Assembly (NCBI RefSeq): GCF_011634775.1
Contig: NZ_JAALXT010000001.1
Location: 744,001-808,000 of the forward strand
DNA: 64,000 nt
Direction of reading: 5' to 3'
DNA from: Thalassoroseus pseudoceratinae
GTDB taxonomy: Bacteria; Planctomycetota; Planctomycetia; Planctomycetales; Planctomycetaceae
Position numbers and translations under genes: made by a program
Part shown: piece after piece, positions 46,106 through 55,407 of the stretch
How positions within the stretch are numbered: the first letter of the stretch is position 1
Layout of the letters: each line of letters begins with the position of its first letter
The notes under the pieces: generated by a model
What the model saw: only the letters and a program-made list of their open reading frames with translations
The model's database searches: none
Told to the model about the DNA's origin: nothing

Positions 46106-49100
46106 TTAGCCAGCAGTGGCAGGTTGTGCGTCGGGATGTTGTCGGCTGTGGCGGGGTTGGAACTCGTGTTCCTCACCACCGGCGACCAGAATTTCGGCTT
46201 CACCTTTTTGGCCAAACAGGAGTTCGTCGGCGAGCATTCGCGATCCGACTTGCGGCGGGATCGGGAACAAACCGCGTTTGACGAAGTGTTTCTCCAAATG
46301 CGAAGCCATGCCAACTTCGCCCCACGGTCCCCAGCAGATTGCCGTCACGCGGGCTTTCCATTGACGATCGAGTTCAAAGGCCAGTTTGCTCAAGACTTCG
46401 TTGGCGGCGGCGTAATCCGCTTGACCACGGTTGCCATAGCGACTGGCGATCGAGGCGAAGAACACGCAGAACTTCAACCGTTCCGGGTTCAGGTGTTTCA
46501 GCAAGATCGAAACACTTTCAACCTTGGTCAGGAACACGCGATCAAACGACTCGGGTTGCTTGTCTTTGACGAACTTGTCGTCGATGACGCCCGCCCCGTG
46601 AATCACACCGTCGATTCCACCAAACTGATCTTCCAATTCGGTGAACAGTGCCGCGATTCCATCGGCGTCCCGCACATCGCAGGCTCGGTAGTGAATCGTG
46701 GCTCCGGCGGCTTCAATCTTTGCGAGGTTCTCCCGCAATTCCCGATCACGAAGTAGCTGTTGATACGTTTTCTCGATGTCGACCGGTTTGAACTCTTGGC
46801 CGGATGCTTTGAATCGTTGAATCAAAGCGGCCTTGATTTCCATTTGGCCTTCGATGCCAACGGTGTCAGCTTCTTCTTCCGCCGATGGCAGCTCTGATCG
46901 ACCGACGATCACCACATTCGGTTGATGTCGTTTCGCCAGTTCTTCGACGATCCGAGCGGTAATCCCACGGGCACCGCCAGTCACCAGAATCGTGGCACCG
47001 CTGGGAAGTTCCATTTCTGGTTCCACGGTGGTGTCGAGTTCCGAGCGAATCGGTTCCCAAGTTACCCGTTTCGTTCCACGATGCCCGACTTCCAACGGTC
47101 CTTCCGGATCGTTGAGTTCGTTCAGCAGGTGGTCCGCCAACTCGATTGGGTCTTCGGTAGGATCAAGGTCAACGGCACGCACCATGACTTCCGGCCATTC
47201 GGAGCCGAGCGTCTTGGTGAAGCCGATCACTGCTCCGTCACCGGCGGAAGCCGTCATGGGGAGATGATCGTCACCGAAACCGATGGTTCCACCGAGACCG
47301 GTCGCGGAGAGAATGAACGCTCCACCGTCTTCACCGATGATCCGCAGTTCTTCACCAAGTGCTTTGGACAGCACGAACATTGACTTCACATTGCGGTGAG
47401 CCCGTTCGGCCCAGTCGCCACCATCGTTCGCGATTTCCGCCAGCGGCATGAGGTGGATCAAACCACCCAGCGAACCGGCTTCCTCGCGGATGCGTTTAAG
47501 CAGGTCTTCAACTTCGTCGGGATCGGTCAGGTCGGCCGTCCAACCCTTCGCCCCTTCGCCGGACATCCGCACAATGGCCACGTTGACATCGAAGTCGGCC
47601 AACTTCGCGGCGACCGCTGGTGCGATGCCGCGTCCGTCGTCGGTGACGATGACCGTGCCACTCGGGACAACCGCCCCCGCCCCATTTGGCAGGGGAGCGT
47701 CGACCAATTGGACCAATCCGCGTTGAATCTCGCCGGTGGCAGATTCTTCCGATTCCGTTGGTGCGGATTGATCAGTCAATGACCCGTTCGCTGCCATCCC
47801 GGCGGCCGAACTGGTCTCATCCTCGTTTCGGGAACCCGCGGTGTCCTCAGCTGACAACGCGGGCTTCGTGGGGTTTACGAGAGCCTCATCGAGGTAATCC
47901 AGGATGCCCCGGAGGGTTCGCAAACTGGTGAGTTGTTCAAGGTCCAAAGCGTCTTCCATGTCGGCATCGCTCTCGGCCGAAATACCTTCCGCGAGCGTTC
48001 CGAGAATCTCGACGCGTTTGATGGAATCGATACCGAGTTCCCCTTCGAGATCGAGGTCGAGCCCGAGCATGTCTTTCGGATAGCCCGTGCGTTCGCTGAC
48101 CAAGTCCAGAAGTTGATCGGCCATCGACTCACGGCTGAGTCCGGTGGACGCAGCGGGAGCCGGTTCGGTGACGGTCGGTTCTTTGGCTTTCGCCAAGCCC
48201 GTTTCCGTCGCTGGTTTGGTTTCGGCTTTTGGCTCTGGAGCCGGGGCCGGTGCTGCAGGAGCAGGAGCAGGAGCAGCGGCAACGGGAGCAGCCTGCGGTG
48301 CCGGTTGTGGCGTGGGCTGCGGTTGCGGAGCGGGAGCCGGTGCTTGATACGCTTGCGGCTGTGGCTGCGGAGCGTACTGCGGTTGTGGTTGCGGCATCAT
48401 CATCGGCTGAGCGGGATAGCTCGCTGCCGGGATTGGTTCGCCGGCATCACCTTGCATGTAGGCCATCATGACGCTGCGTTGCGTGTCGAGGAATTTCCCC
48501 ATCACGTTTTGGAAGCCTTGCATGACCACGGTGGCTTCATCAATCGCCGGGCCATACTGCATCGGCACGGGAGCCGGTTGCGGTTGGGCTGGCAATTGAG
48601 CCGGTTGTTGCGGCGCTGCCGGTGCGGGGTAAGCGTGGCCATTGGCGTGCCCGTTGGAATGACCATTCGAATGGCCGTTCGTTTCCGGGTGATGTCCATT
48701 GGTCTCTGCGACCGGTTGGCTGGCACCGTTTGTGTGTGCATGACCATTCGTTGGTGACGAAGAGGAAGCCGCGGGGGCCGCTCCATTCTTCGGTGCCGAC
48801 CCGTTGGAGGGCGGCGGCGGGGATCCGCCTGTTGCGGATGGCAATCTGTCCTTCATGGGCTGTCCCAATACATAAGGTTCGGGTTCGTTGTGACGACGAG
48901 AACGCACGCCGTTGACCATCCAGGTCATGGGTGAGTACGACGGAATGCTGGCGTCTTTCTCCAGCCGCGAAAGTTCGTAAGTCTCCGGCTCACGATCGCG
49001 ATATAAACGACCCAAATCCATCGGGACGCCACTAACAAGAAGCTGAGCCAAGCAGTGCTGGAACTGCACCAGACCCGCTCGACCTTTCAGATCGGTCGGC

Positions 49101-52100
49101 ACCGCGATGTGCGGAGCGTCGCCGAGCGTTTGCTTGACCAAGTTGGTCAATACGCCCTGCGGACCGACTTCAATGAACACTCTCGCACCGGCTTCGTGCA
49201 TGGCTTCGACTTCCGGTCGCCATTGGACCGAAGACGCCAAATGATCGGCGAGAGTCGAGGCGATCGCGTCGGCATCGCTCGGGTAGGCATCGCCCAAGGT
49301 GTTCGAGAACACCGTCTGTTTGGGCGTATGGAATTTCGTCTCGCTGAGAACCTTCGCCAACGGACGAGCCGCATCGGCGACGAGTTCGGAGTGGAACGCA
49401 CATGCGACCGGAATTTGTCGACCGCGGACTTTTTGTTCCTGCAACTTCGCGAGAAGTTCTTTTAACCCAGCGGCCGTTCCCGAAACGACGGTTTGCGTCG
49501 GCGAGTTCAAGTTCGCCAGCCATACACCTTCGATGCCTTCGATGAGTTTGGAAACTTCATCGGCATCGGCGTCGATCGCCACCATGCTACCGGCGTCTTC
49601 ACCGGCGGCTTCGTTGATCAGACGACCGCGTTCGTAGGAGATGCGGAACAGGTCCTCTTCGGAAATCACGCCCGCTGCGCACAAGGCAACGTATTCACCG
49701 TAGCTGTGACCAGCAACGAAATCGGGCTCGATCCCGAGAGCTTCGAGCAACCGGAACATACCGAGTCCAGACGCTCCCAACGCGGGCTGTGCGACTTCGG
49801 TGTTCGCAAGAGCTTCGCGGACTTTCTTGTCCTCTTCTGGCGTGAACGTCGACGGCGGATAGATGAACCGCCCCAACGGTTTCGCCCATTTGCCGTACAA
49901 GGTGCGTTCCGCGGTGTCAAACGTGCGACGCACTTCCGGGAAGTTCATCCCGACTTGCGAAAGCATATTTGGATATTGCGAACCCTGTCCTGGGAACAAG
50001 AACGCGACTTTGCCACCACGAGCCGCCGGTTTTTCGGAGAAGTAGATTCCGCGTGGATCCTGAACCGACTCGTCATCGCCTTTCAGCTTTTCAATCGCTT
50101 CGGGCAACTTCGTTTTCAGATCGTCCACGGTCGAGGCAATGATGGCGAGCGTTGGATGACTCGCGTCGTCCGTATTCGCTTTCCACAAAGTCGCCGCGAG
50201 TTTGCCCATCTTCGGCACAGCGGTTGTCGAAATGGCTTGATTGACCTTCTCAACAGCTTTGAGCAATTCCTCTTTGGAACCACGACGCCACACCAACAAT
50301 TCCGCCGGCCAATGCCGCATAGACGGTGGCGTTTCTTCCCGATATTCGCCGGTGTACTCTTCCAAGACGGTGTGGAAGTTGGTGCCGCCGAAACCAAAGG
50401 CACTCACGCCGGCACATCTCGGTTCAGGTCCGCCATGCACCCACGGTCGTGGATCGGAGTTCAGATACAATGGGCTTTCTTCGAAGTTGATCTTCGGATT
50501 CGGCCGCTCCACCAACGTCGGTGGCAACACTTTGTGATGCAACGCCTTCGCGGACTTGATCAACCCGGCGACCCCAGCCGCACACTTGGTGTGACCAATC
50601 ATCGACTTGACTGAACCAAGAGCAGTCGATTGCACATCGGCTCCGCCTTCGCGGAAGACTTCGATCAGGGCTTTGGCTTCGGTGTGGTCCCCGACGACGG
50701 TTCCCGTACCGTGAGCTTCCACCAAACCGACGCGTTCCGGCGAGATGTTCGCCTTCTCATAGGCCCGTTTGAGTGCCCGCACCTGACCAGAGTGGTTCGG
50801 AGCGGTGAGACCTTTCTCACGACCGTCACTCGAAGAACCAACGCCTTTGATGACCGAGTAAATCGTATCGCCATCCCGTTCGGCGTCTTCGAGACGCTTG
50901 AGCATCACAATGCCAACGCCTTCACTCAATGCAATGCCATCACCGGCGGCATCGAATGGGCTGCACTGTCCGCGGGCGGAGAGGGCGTGAGTTTTCGAGA
51001 ACGCGGTGAACGCGAACGGCGTCATCACCGCGTCAGCTCCCATCGCGAACGCCACATCGCTGGTGCCGCTTTCGAGTTCCCACACGCAGTCATACAGGGC
51101 TGCCAGTGACGATGCACAAGCCGCGTCGATCGCCATGTTCTTTCCGGCGAAGTTGAACCGGTTCGAAACTCGGCCGACAGTCACATTGTTCAAGAAACCA
51201 GGGAAGGAATCTTCGGTCCATTCCGGTAGAACGGCGTTGCTCTTTTCGACGAGTTGTTCGTGGTCGATGTCCAACCCCGGCACCGTCGAGAACAACGGCA
51301 GACAGGCTCGGAAACCGTAGGCGACGGACAACGGAGCCCCACCACCACCGATGCCGACGACCGCACAGGTTTTCTCACGGTTGAACGGACGGTTCTCGTA
51401 ACCGGCATCCTCGATGGCATGTCGCACTCCTTCGAGGAGCAGGAGTTGCAGCGGTTCGATGGAGTCGACACTCTTCGGCGTGATGCCGTACCGCATTGGC
51501 TCGAACGGCACATCCCCCATGAACCCGCCCCACTTCGAAATACTCTTATCGGGAGCACGTGGATCGGGATCGTAGTACAGTCGCCAATCCCAGTGCGTTT
51601 CCGGGACTTCGGTGACGGCATACGTCTTGTTGAGAATGTTTTCCCAGTATTCCTCGACGCTGATCGAACGCGGATAGAAACTCGCCATCCCGACGATCGC
51701 AATATCGCTCGGTTTTTGTTGTGGCACTTCGCGAATGATGGTCGGCTTGAGTTGCTCGATCCGTTTCATTCCGCCAAGGCAGACGGTTTCATGCAGTTCC
51801 TGCATGGTCAGCACGCGGTCGTGCATGGCGGCGACTTGGCCGATCATGTACATGCCGCGAGCGAGTTGGTCATCATCGCTGACGTCGGCGAGTTTCGAGG
51901 CACCGGTCTCGTCGTTTTGCCGTTCGACGCCTTTGGACGCGACCCGCAATCGCCCCATGTTCATCCACTCGAGAGCCCGCGTGATTTCCTCGGGCGTCTT
52001 GCCTTCCTTCTGCAACCGCCGTTTTTCGGCGTTGAAGTGTTCAAAGTAGGGAGTGTTGATGCAGCGGATTGCGTGTCCAGGTCCGGTTTCGAGCAGCACT

Positions 52101-53806
52101 GTGTCACCGCTGGTGACGGCGGCATCTTGGAACTTCTTCACGATCGCACCGCTCTCGACGGCTTCCTTCGTGAAGAGATACGCGGTGCCCATCAGCACAG
52201 CCACATTCACCCCACGTTCGGCGAGTGGTGCCGACATTGCAGCAACAGCCGCACAGGAAACGTCATCGTGAATGCCGCCGGCAAACACGACGTGCAAATC
52301 CTCGCCACGACCTTTCTCACCAAGGTGATTCATCAACAAGCCGCACATGGTTTCCCACAAGAGGAAACTGCCACGCGGCCCCACGTGTCCACCACACTCG
52401 CGGCCTTCAAAGACGAATCGTTTTGCACCGTCTTTGAGGAACATCGTCAGCAAGCCCGGTGACGGAACGTGCAAGTACGTCGGCACGCCTTCGTCTTCGA
52501 GTTCTTGCGCTTGGTCCGGTCGTCCACCGGCGATCAATGCAAACGGCGGTTTGTTGGCAAGCAGAGCCGACATTTGCTCTTTGCGAATTTCCGGCGGCAA
52601 GAAGCCCAGCAGACCGGCTCCCCACGGTTTGTTGCCGACGAGTTTCTTTGTCTCATCCAGCAACTTCACGACCGCATTCTTGCGGAGCAATGACAGAGCC
52701 AAGAACGGCAATGCACCGGCTTCCGCAACAGAGTTCGCGAATTCGGCGGTATCGCTGACTCGCGTCATCGGACCTTGCAGGATCGGAAACTGAATCCCGT
52801 GACTTTCGGCGAACGGTGAATTCTCGCCGAGCGGCTGCAAGTCTCGAGCAGAGTCCAAATTCTTACGAACTTGCTCGACAACAGCCTGAAGAACACCGGA
52901 GACAGTGAAGTGTTCCTCAGCCAACGACTGAGCCAAGCAGGCATCCTGCCCCAAGAACACAGACTGACCAACAGGAGCCGATTCAACGGCTTCACGGATC
53001 GCATTTCGCCACTCGGTGAGTTTTTCGCCGCTGCTCAACTCGGAGCCGATCAAGTCTTGCTCGATCTTGTTGAGCTGCTCGACCACTTTGCTGCCGGGGC
53101 GTTTATGGATTCGGTAGGCTTCCCCAAGTTGTGAACCCAGGCAGAGGGTATCACCACCGTCGAACGCGGCGATCAGCTTGCGTGATTGCGGAGGAAGCGT
53201 CGATTCCCGGGTCAGCAGGAGTTGACCGTCCAAAACCACACCGGCTGCACCGGCGGCGGCACATGCGGCGGCGGTGTTGAGACCAATCCCACCTTGCACC
53301 CAAATCGGGAGTGAGATGGTTTCTTTCTCTCGCGTTGCCAAGCGATGTTGCCAACGCTGCAGGAGAACAAAAGCCGTCTCCTCACCAACGCGACCACCGG
53401 ATTCATTCCCTTTCAGAATGATTCCATCGACCTTCAATTCCTCGGCCCATTCCATTTCGGCAACGCTCGTTGCTTCGAAATAGATGTTCAAACCGCGATT
53501 GCGAAGCTTCGTGACCGCGTCTTTCTGACTCGCATCCACGCCCCCCGCGATGATAACCCAAGCGAGACTCTCAGGCGAGGATTCGAGAAGATGGTCAAGT
53601 TGGGGCACTTGTGCCAGCCCGATTTTGACCCCAAATTCGCCGCGACCGAATCGGCTGAGCCTTCCCAAGGCTTCCCCGATTGCGTCAGCGTTTGCGACGT
53701 ACTCGAGATCGAGCGTTCCTTTAGCCCCAGCGCGACATGCGGCGATTGCCATAGTTGGATCGCATTCGCCAGCTGGCGTCAACACAAAGAGAGCATTTAA
53801 GTCCAT
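46106..53806 (-). CDS. Megasynthase: tandem nitronate monooxygenase-like, KS, AT, ACP, KR
   Basis: 2566 residues from ATG 53806, chosen because AGGGG lies seven bases upstream. Order: FMN-type nitronate monooxygenase/PfaD-like barrel 1 (about 1-330, without the usual QGPM strand); barrel 2 (about 360-660, with ILQGPMTRVS and GGHVGPRG near 470), the likely enoyl reductase; ketosynthase (about 697-1150) with C897 in DAACASS plus EAHGTGT and IGHTKCAAG histidines; acyltransferase (about 1265-1580, S1368 in GHSYGE); an Asn-Gly-His repeat linker (about 1685-1730); a Pro/Gln/Ala-rich linker; one carrier domain (S1928 in GIDSIKR); and a ketoreductase (about 2270-2520, GGARGIT, Y2465 in YAAAN). This is an iterative type I lipid/polyketide synthase of the Pfa/Hgl kind. 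The product is unknown. Confidence 0.9.
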   Translation of the reverse strand: MDLNALFVLTPAGECDPTMAIAACRAGAKGTLDLEYVANADAIGEALGRLSRFGRGEFGVKIGLAQVPQLDHLLESSPESLAWVIIAGGVDASQKDAVTKLRNRGLNIYFEATSVAEMEWAEELKVDGIILKGNESGGRVGEETAFVLLQRWQHRLATREKETISLPIWVQGGIGLNTAAACAAAGAAGVVLDGQLLLTRESTLPPQSRKLIAAFDGGDTLCLGSQLGEAYRIHKRPGSKVVEQLNKIEQDLIGSELSSGEKLTEWRNAIREAVESAPVGQSVFLGQDACLAQSLAEEHFTVSGVLQAVVEQVRKNLDSARDLQPLGENSPFAESHGIQFPILQGPMTRVSDTAEFANSVAEAGALPFLALSLLRKNAVVKLLDETKKLVGNKPWGAGLLGFLPPEIRKEQMSALLANKPPFALIAGGRPDQAQELEDEGVPTYLHVPSPGLLTMFLKDGAKRFVFEGRECGGHVGPRGSFLLWETMCGLLMNHLGEKGRGEDLHVVFAGGIHDDVSCAAVAAMSAPLAERGVNVAVLMGTAYLFTKEAVESGAIVKKFQDAAVTSGDTVLLETGPGHAIRCINTPYFEHFNAEKRRLQKEGKTPEEITRALEWMNMGRLRVASKGVERQNDETGASKLADVSDDDQLARGMYMIGQVAAMHDRVLTMQELHETVCLGGMKRIEQLKPTIIREVPQQKPSDIAIVGMASFYPRSISVEEYWENILNKTYAVTEVPETHWDWRLYYDPDPRAPDKSISKWGGFMGDVPFEPMRYGITPKSVDSIEPLQLLLLEGVRHAIEDAGYENRPFNREKTCAVVGIGGGGAPLSVAYGFRACLPLFSTVPGLDIDHEQLVEKSNAVLPEWTEDSFPGFLNNVTVGRVSNRFNFAGKNMAIDAACASSLAALYDCVWELESGTSDVAFAMGADAVMTPFAFTAFSKTHALSARGQCSPFDAAGDGIALSEGVGIVMLKRLEDAERDGDTIYSVIKGVGSSSDGREKGLTAPNHSGQVRALKRAYEKANISPERVGLVEAHGTGTVVGDHTEAKALIEVFREGGADVQSTALGSVKSMIGHTKCAAGVAGLIKSAKALHHKVLPPTLVERPNPKINFEESPLYLNSDPRPWVHGGPEPRCAGVSAFGFGGTNFHTVLEEYTGEYREETPPSMRHWPAELLVWRRGSKEELLKAVEKVNQAISTTAVPKMGKLAATLWKANTDDASHPTLAIIASTVDDLKTKLPEAIEKLKGDDESVQDPRGIYFSEKPAARGGKVAFLFPGQGSQYPNMLSQVGMNFPEVRRTFDTAERTLYGKWAKPLGRFIYPPSTFTPEEDKKVREALANTEVAQPALGASGLGMFRLLEALGIEPDFVAGHSYGEYVALCAAGVISEEDLFRISYERGRLINEAAGEDAGSMVAIDADADEVSKLIEGIEGVWLANLNSPTQTVVSGTAAGLKELLAKLQEQKVRGRQIPVACAFHSELVADAARPLAKVLSETKFHTPKQTVFSNTLGDAYPSDADAIASTLADHLASSVQWRPEVEAMHEAGARVFIEVGPQGVLTNLVKQTLGDAPHIAVPTDLKGRAGLVQFQHCLAQLLVSGVPMDLGRLYRDREPETYELSRLEKDASIPSYSPMTWMVNGVRSRRHNEPEPYVLGQPMKDRLPSATGGSPPPPSNGSAPKNGAAPAASSSSPTNGHAHTNGASQPVAETNGHHPETNGHSNGHSNGHANGHAYPAPAAPQQPAQLPAQPQPAPVPMQYGPAIDEATVVMQGFQNVMGKFLDTQRSVMMAYMQGDAGEPIPAASYPAQPMMMPQPQPQYAPQPQPQAYQAPAPAPQPQPTPQPAPQAAPVAAAPAPAPAAPAPAPEPKAETKPATETGLAKAKEPTVTEPAPAASTGLSRESMADQLLDLVSERTGYPKDMLGLDLDLEGELGIDSIKRVEILGTLAEGISAESDADMEDALDLEQLTSLRTLRGILDYLDEALVNPTKPALSAEDTAGSRNEDETSSAAGMAANGSLTDQSAPTESEESATGEIQRGLVQLVDAPLPNGAGAVVPSGTVIVTDDGRGIAPAVAAKLADFDVNVAIVRMSGEGAKGWTADLTDPDEVEDLLKRIREEAGSLGGLIHLMPLAEIANDGGDWAERAHRNVKSMFVLSKALGEELRIIGEDGGAFILSATGLGGTIGFGDDHLPMTASAGDGAVIGFTKTLGSEWPEVMVRAVDLDPTEDPIELADHLLNELNDPEGPLEVGHRGTKRVTWEPIRSELDTTVEPEMELPSGATILVTGGARGITARIVEELAKRHQPNVVIVGRSELPSAEEEADTVGIEGQMEIKAALIQRFKASGQEFKPVDIEKTYQQLLRDRELRENLAKIEAAGATIHYRACDVRDADGIAALFTELEDQFGGIDGVIHGAGVIDDKFVKDKQPESFDRVFLTKVESVSILLKHLNPERLKFCVFFASIASRYGNRGQADYAAANEVLSKLAFELDRQWKARVTAICWGPWGEVGMASHLEKHFVKRGLFPIPPQVGSRMLADELLFGQKGEAEILVAGGEEHEFQPRHSRQHPDAQPATAG

Positions 53807-54286
53807 TAGATAACCCCTGAGAGCCGAATGTGTCGGCTCACTGATGCAGCTACGATTGTTCACGAAGTTGCGGATTCCCGGTCCGAAACTTCTGACGGAA
53901 ACAATCCGACGACCCATCGGGATTGTTCTATCCGTCCCACTTTACCTAGTTCCCCTGTCCCATGATGCTACGCTACATACCGACCTCACGCAAGCTTTTC
54001 GTAGGATTCCTAAAGAACGTTGTCGCGGAACGGCGTTGTTCGCTCAGCCCTTGCGGGTGTGTTGTCAAAAGACAACACGTTGCGGGACGACGCACAGACA
54101 AAGTCCGTATTGACCAAATGCGTTATTCTAGGTAAGCCACACACAATCCCTTGGTCTGTTGAACTCAGGGGAATTTTGAAACGGCGAACTTGCAACAAAC
54201 GCTTCGCTGCAAACTGGACAGTTAATTCCGCCGTCCGGGAGCCGTTGAATCTCATGCCAAAATTGATAGTGCAAGGAACCGCAACC
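53807..54286. promoter_or_regulatory. Divergent promoter/leader region with three strong dyads
   Basis: No gene is supported in these 480 bases. GAGCCGA/TCGGCTC with a 5-base loop is at 53821-53839, just before the megasynthase ribosome site. GACGGA-AACAATCC/GGATTGTT-cta-TCCGTC forms a long dyad at 53894-53936. GTGTTGTC/GACAACAC with an AAAA loop is at 54059-54078. Additional GTTGT copies lie between 54018 and 54040. These could be operators, leader hairpins or both. A TTGACC at 54110 lacks a convincing -10. Confidence 0.5.
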
Positions 54287-55306
54287 ATGCCATTGCACGG
54301 ACGTTCAACGATCCTCGGCATTGCAGCCACCTGTCTCATCGCGACGGGGGCGTTGCTTCAGGACAACGTTACACCGAAGGAACTCTCGGCCAGCCCCGTT
54401 CGATCGAACTCGAAGCATGTTGCGGCCGCTCAGGAACCGAAGCTGCATGTAGTGAACCGGCCTGAATATCCGCCACCTCGACTGGTCCTTTTGAAACCGG
54501 GGACCGTTGTCGGCAACACCGCTCCCGATGGGTGGTCGCATCTAGTGTTGAAGAGCATGCCCCGGATCCACCCCGAGCACCGCTCGAAAGTCAATAAGCA
54601 AACGTATCGTATGTCGAGCCTGGTCTTCACCGCCGTGGCGGCCAATGTCCGTCCCACAACGAATTCCGATGGTCAGAATCAGTATGAGATTGGCAACATT
54701 GGGATCGGAATGGGCACGAGTATTCGCGGTCAAGACACCGTCATCACCCCCGAAACGAAAAACCGATTCGGCGTGAAGTTCGGCTTCCTCGAGGGAATCT
54801 TGTTGTCAACCTGCTACGAAAAGCTAATGATGGCCCGTTTGCGTGCCCACACACCCACAATGGCTGTGATCGACACCCACGCGGTCATGGTGCGAGGGCA
54901 GGGGCATCGACCTGCGATCATGCGACACATCTTGCTCGTGGATGCCCCCACAGGTCGCCTAGAAACGCTCTCGTTCGGAATCGACATCGACGAACGGAAT
55001 CAGTATCTCGGCGTGAACACGCATATGGAATGGCTACGCGGCAACGCTATCGACGACTGTCTCTTATACGTCGATCGACGTGAGTTCACCGTTGGCATTC
55101 CGTCGGACAACGCCTTTGCGGTCAAATCACCTCCCAAGGGCCGGATGACCGTTCAGTTCACGAAGTCATTGGCCGATTTAGCCGGACAATCCGCGTTGAA
55201 TGCCGAATCCCTACAAACGTTGGAACGAGGTCTCCGACAGGCTCTCTGGTCGGCGGCCACGCGGAAGACTTCGAGCGGTCTTGCCGACGGATATAGCGCC
55301 CGATAA
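54287..55306 (+). CDS. Secreted protein of unknown function
   Basis: 339 residues from ATG 54287, chosen because AAGGA lies nine bases upstream, although the frame is open further back. A signal peptide or N-terminal anchor (STILGIAATCLIATGALLQ) is followed by a beta-rich body with no repeats that I recognise (RLVLLKPGTVVGNTAPDGWSH region, MPRIHPEH, VMVRGQGHRPAIMRHILLVD, SFGIDIDERNQYLG). It is the first plus-strand gene beyond the megasynthase promoter region and is followed by another unknown secreted protein and a Rieske oxygenase. I do not name a function. Confidence 0.6.
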   Translation: MPLHGRSTILGIAATCLIATGALLQDNVTPKELSASPVRSNSKHVAAAQEPKLHVVNRPEYPPPRLVLLKPGTVVGNTAPDGWSHLVLKSMPRIHPEHRSKVNKQTYRMSSLVFTAVAANVRPTTNSDGQNQYEIGNIGIGMGTSIRGQDTVITPETKNRFGVKFGFLEGILLSTCYEKLMMARLRAHTPTMAVIDTHAVMVRGQGHRPAIMRHILLVDAPTGRLETLSFGIDIDERNQYLGVNTHMEWLRGNAIDDCLLYVDRREFTVGIPSDNAFAVKSPPKGRMTVQFTKSLADLAGQSALNAESLQTLERGLRQALWSAATRKTSSGLADGYSAR

Positions 55307-55407
55307 GGTTGAAGATAGGCAAAACGGCACCACAATACCGTAGAAACGGTCTGTGTCTGCCACGTAGACTTTGCCGTCCCGCCAAATTCACCTTCTTGGG
55401 GTCAATC

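Noticed and set aside
49493-50614. 373-residue plus-strand frame inside the megasynthase
   Set aside because: It is antisense to the KS-AT region with catalytic motifs on the minus strand.
51254-52462. 402-residue plus-strand frame inside the megasynthase
   Set aside because: It is opposite intact KS and nitronate monooxygenase domains and has no recognisable fold.
53844-54113. 89-residue frame in the megasynthase leader
   Set aside because: Basic, without a ribosome site, and it covers two of the dyads; regulatory DNA is the better reading.
54110-54138. Possible promoter TTGACC-17-TAAGCC
   Set aside because: The -10 match is too poor to support.
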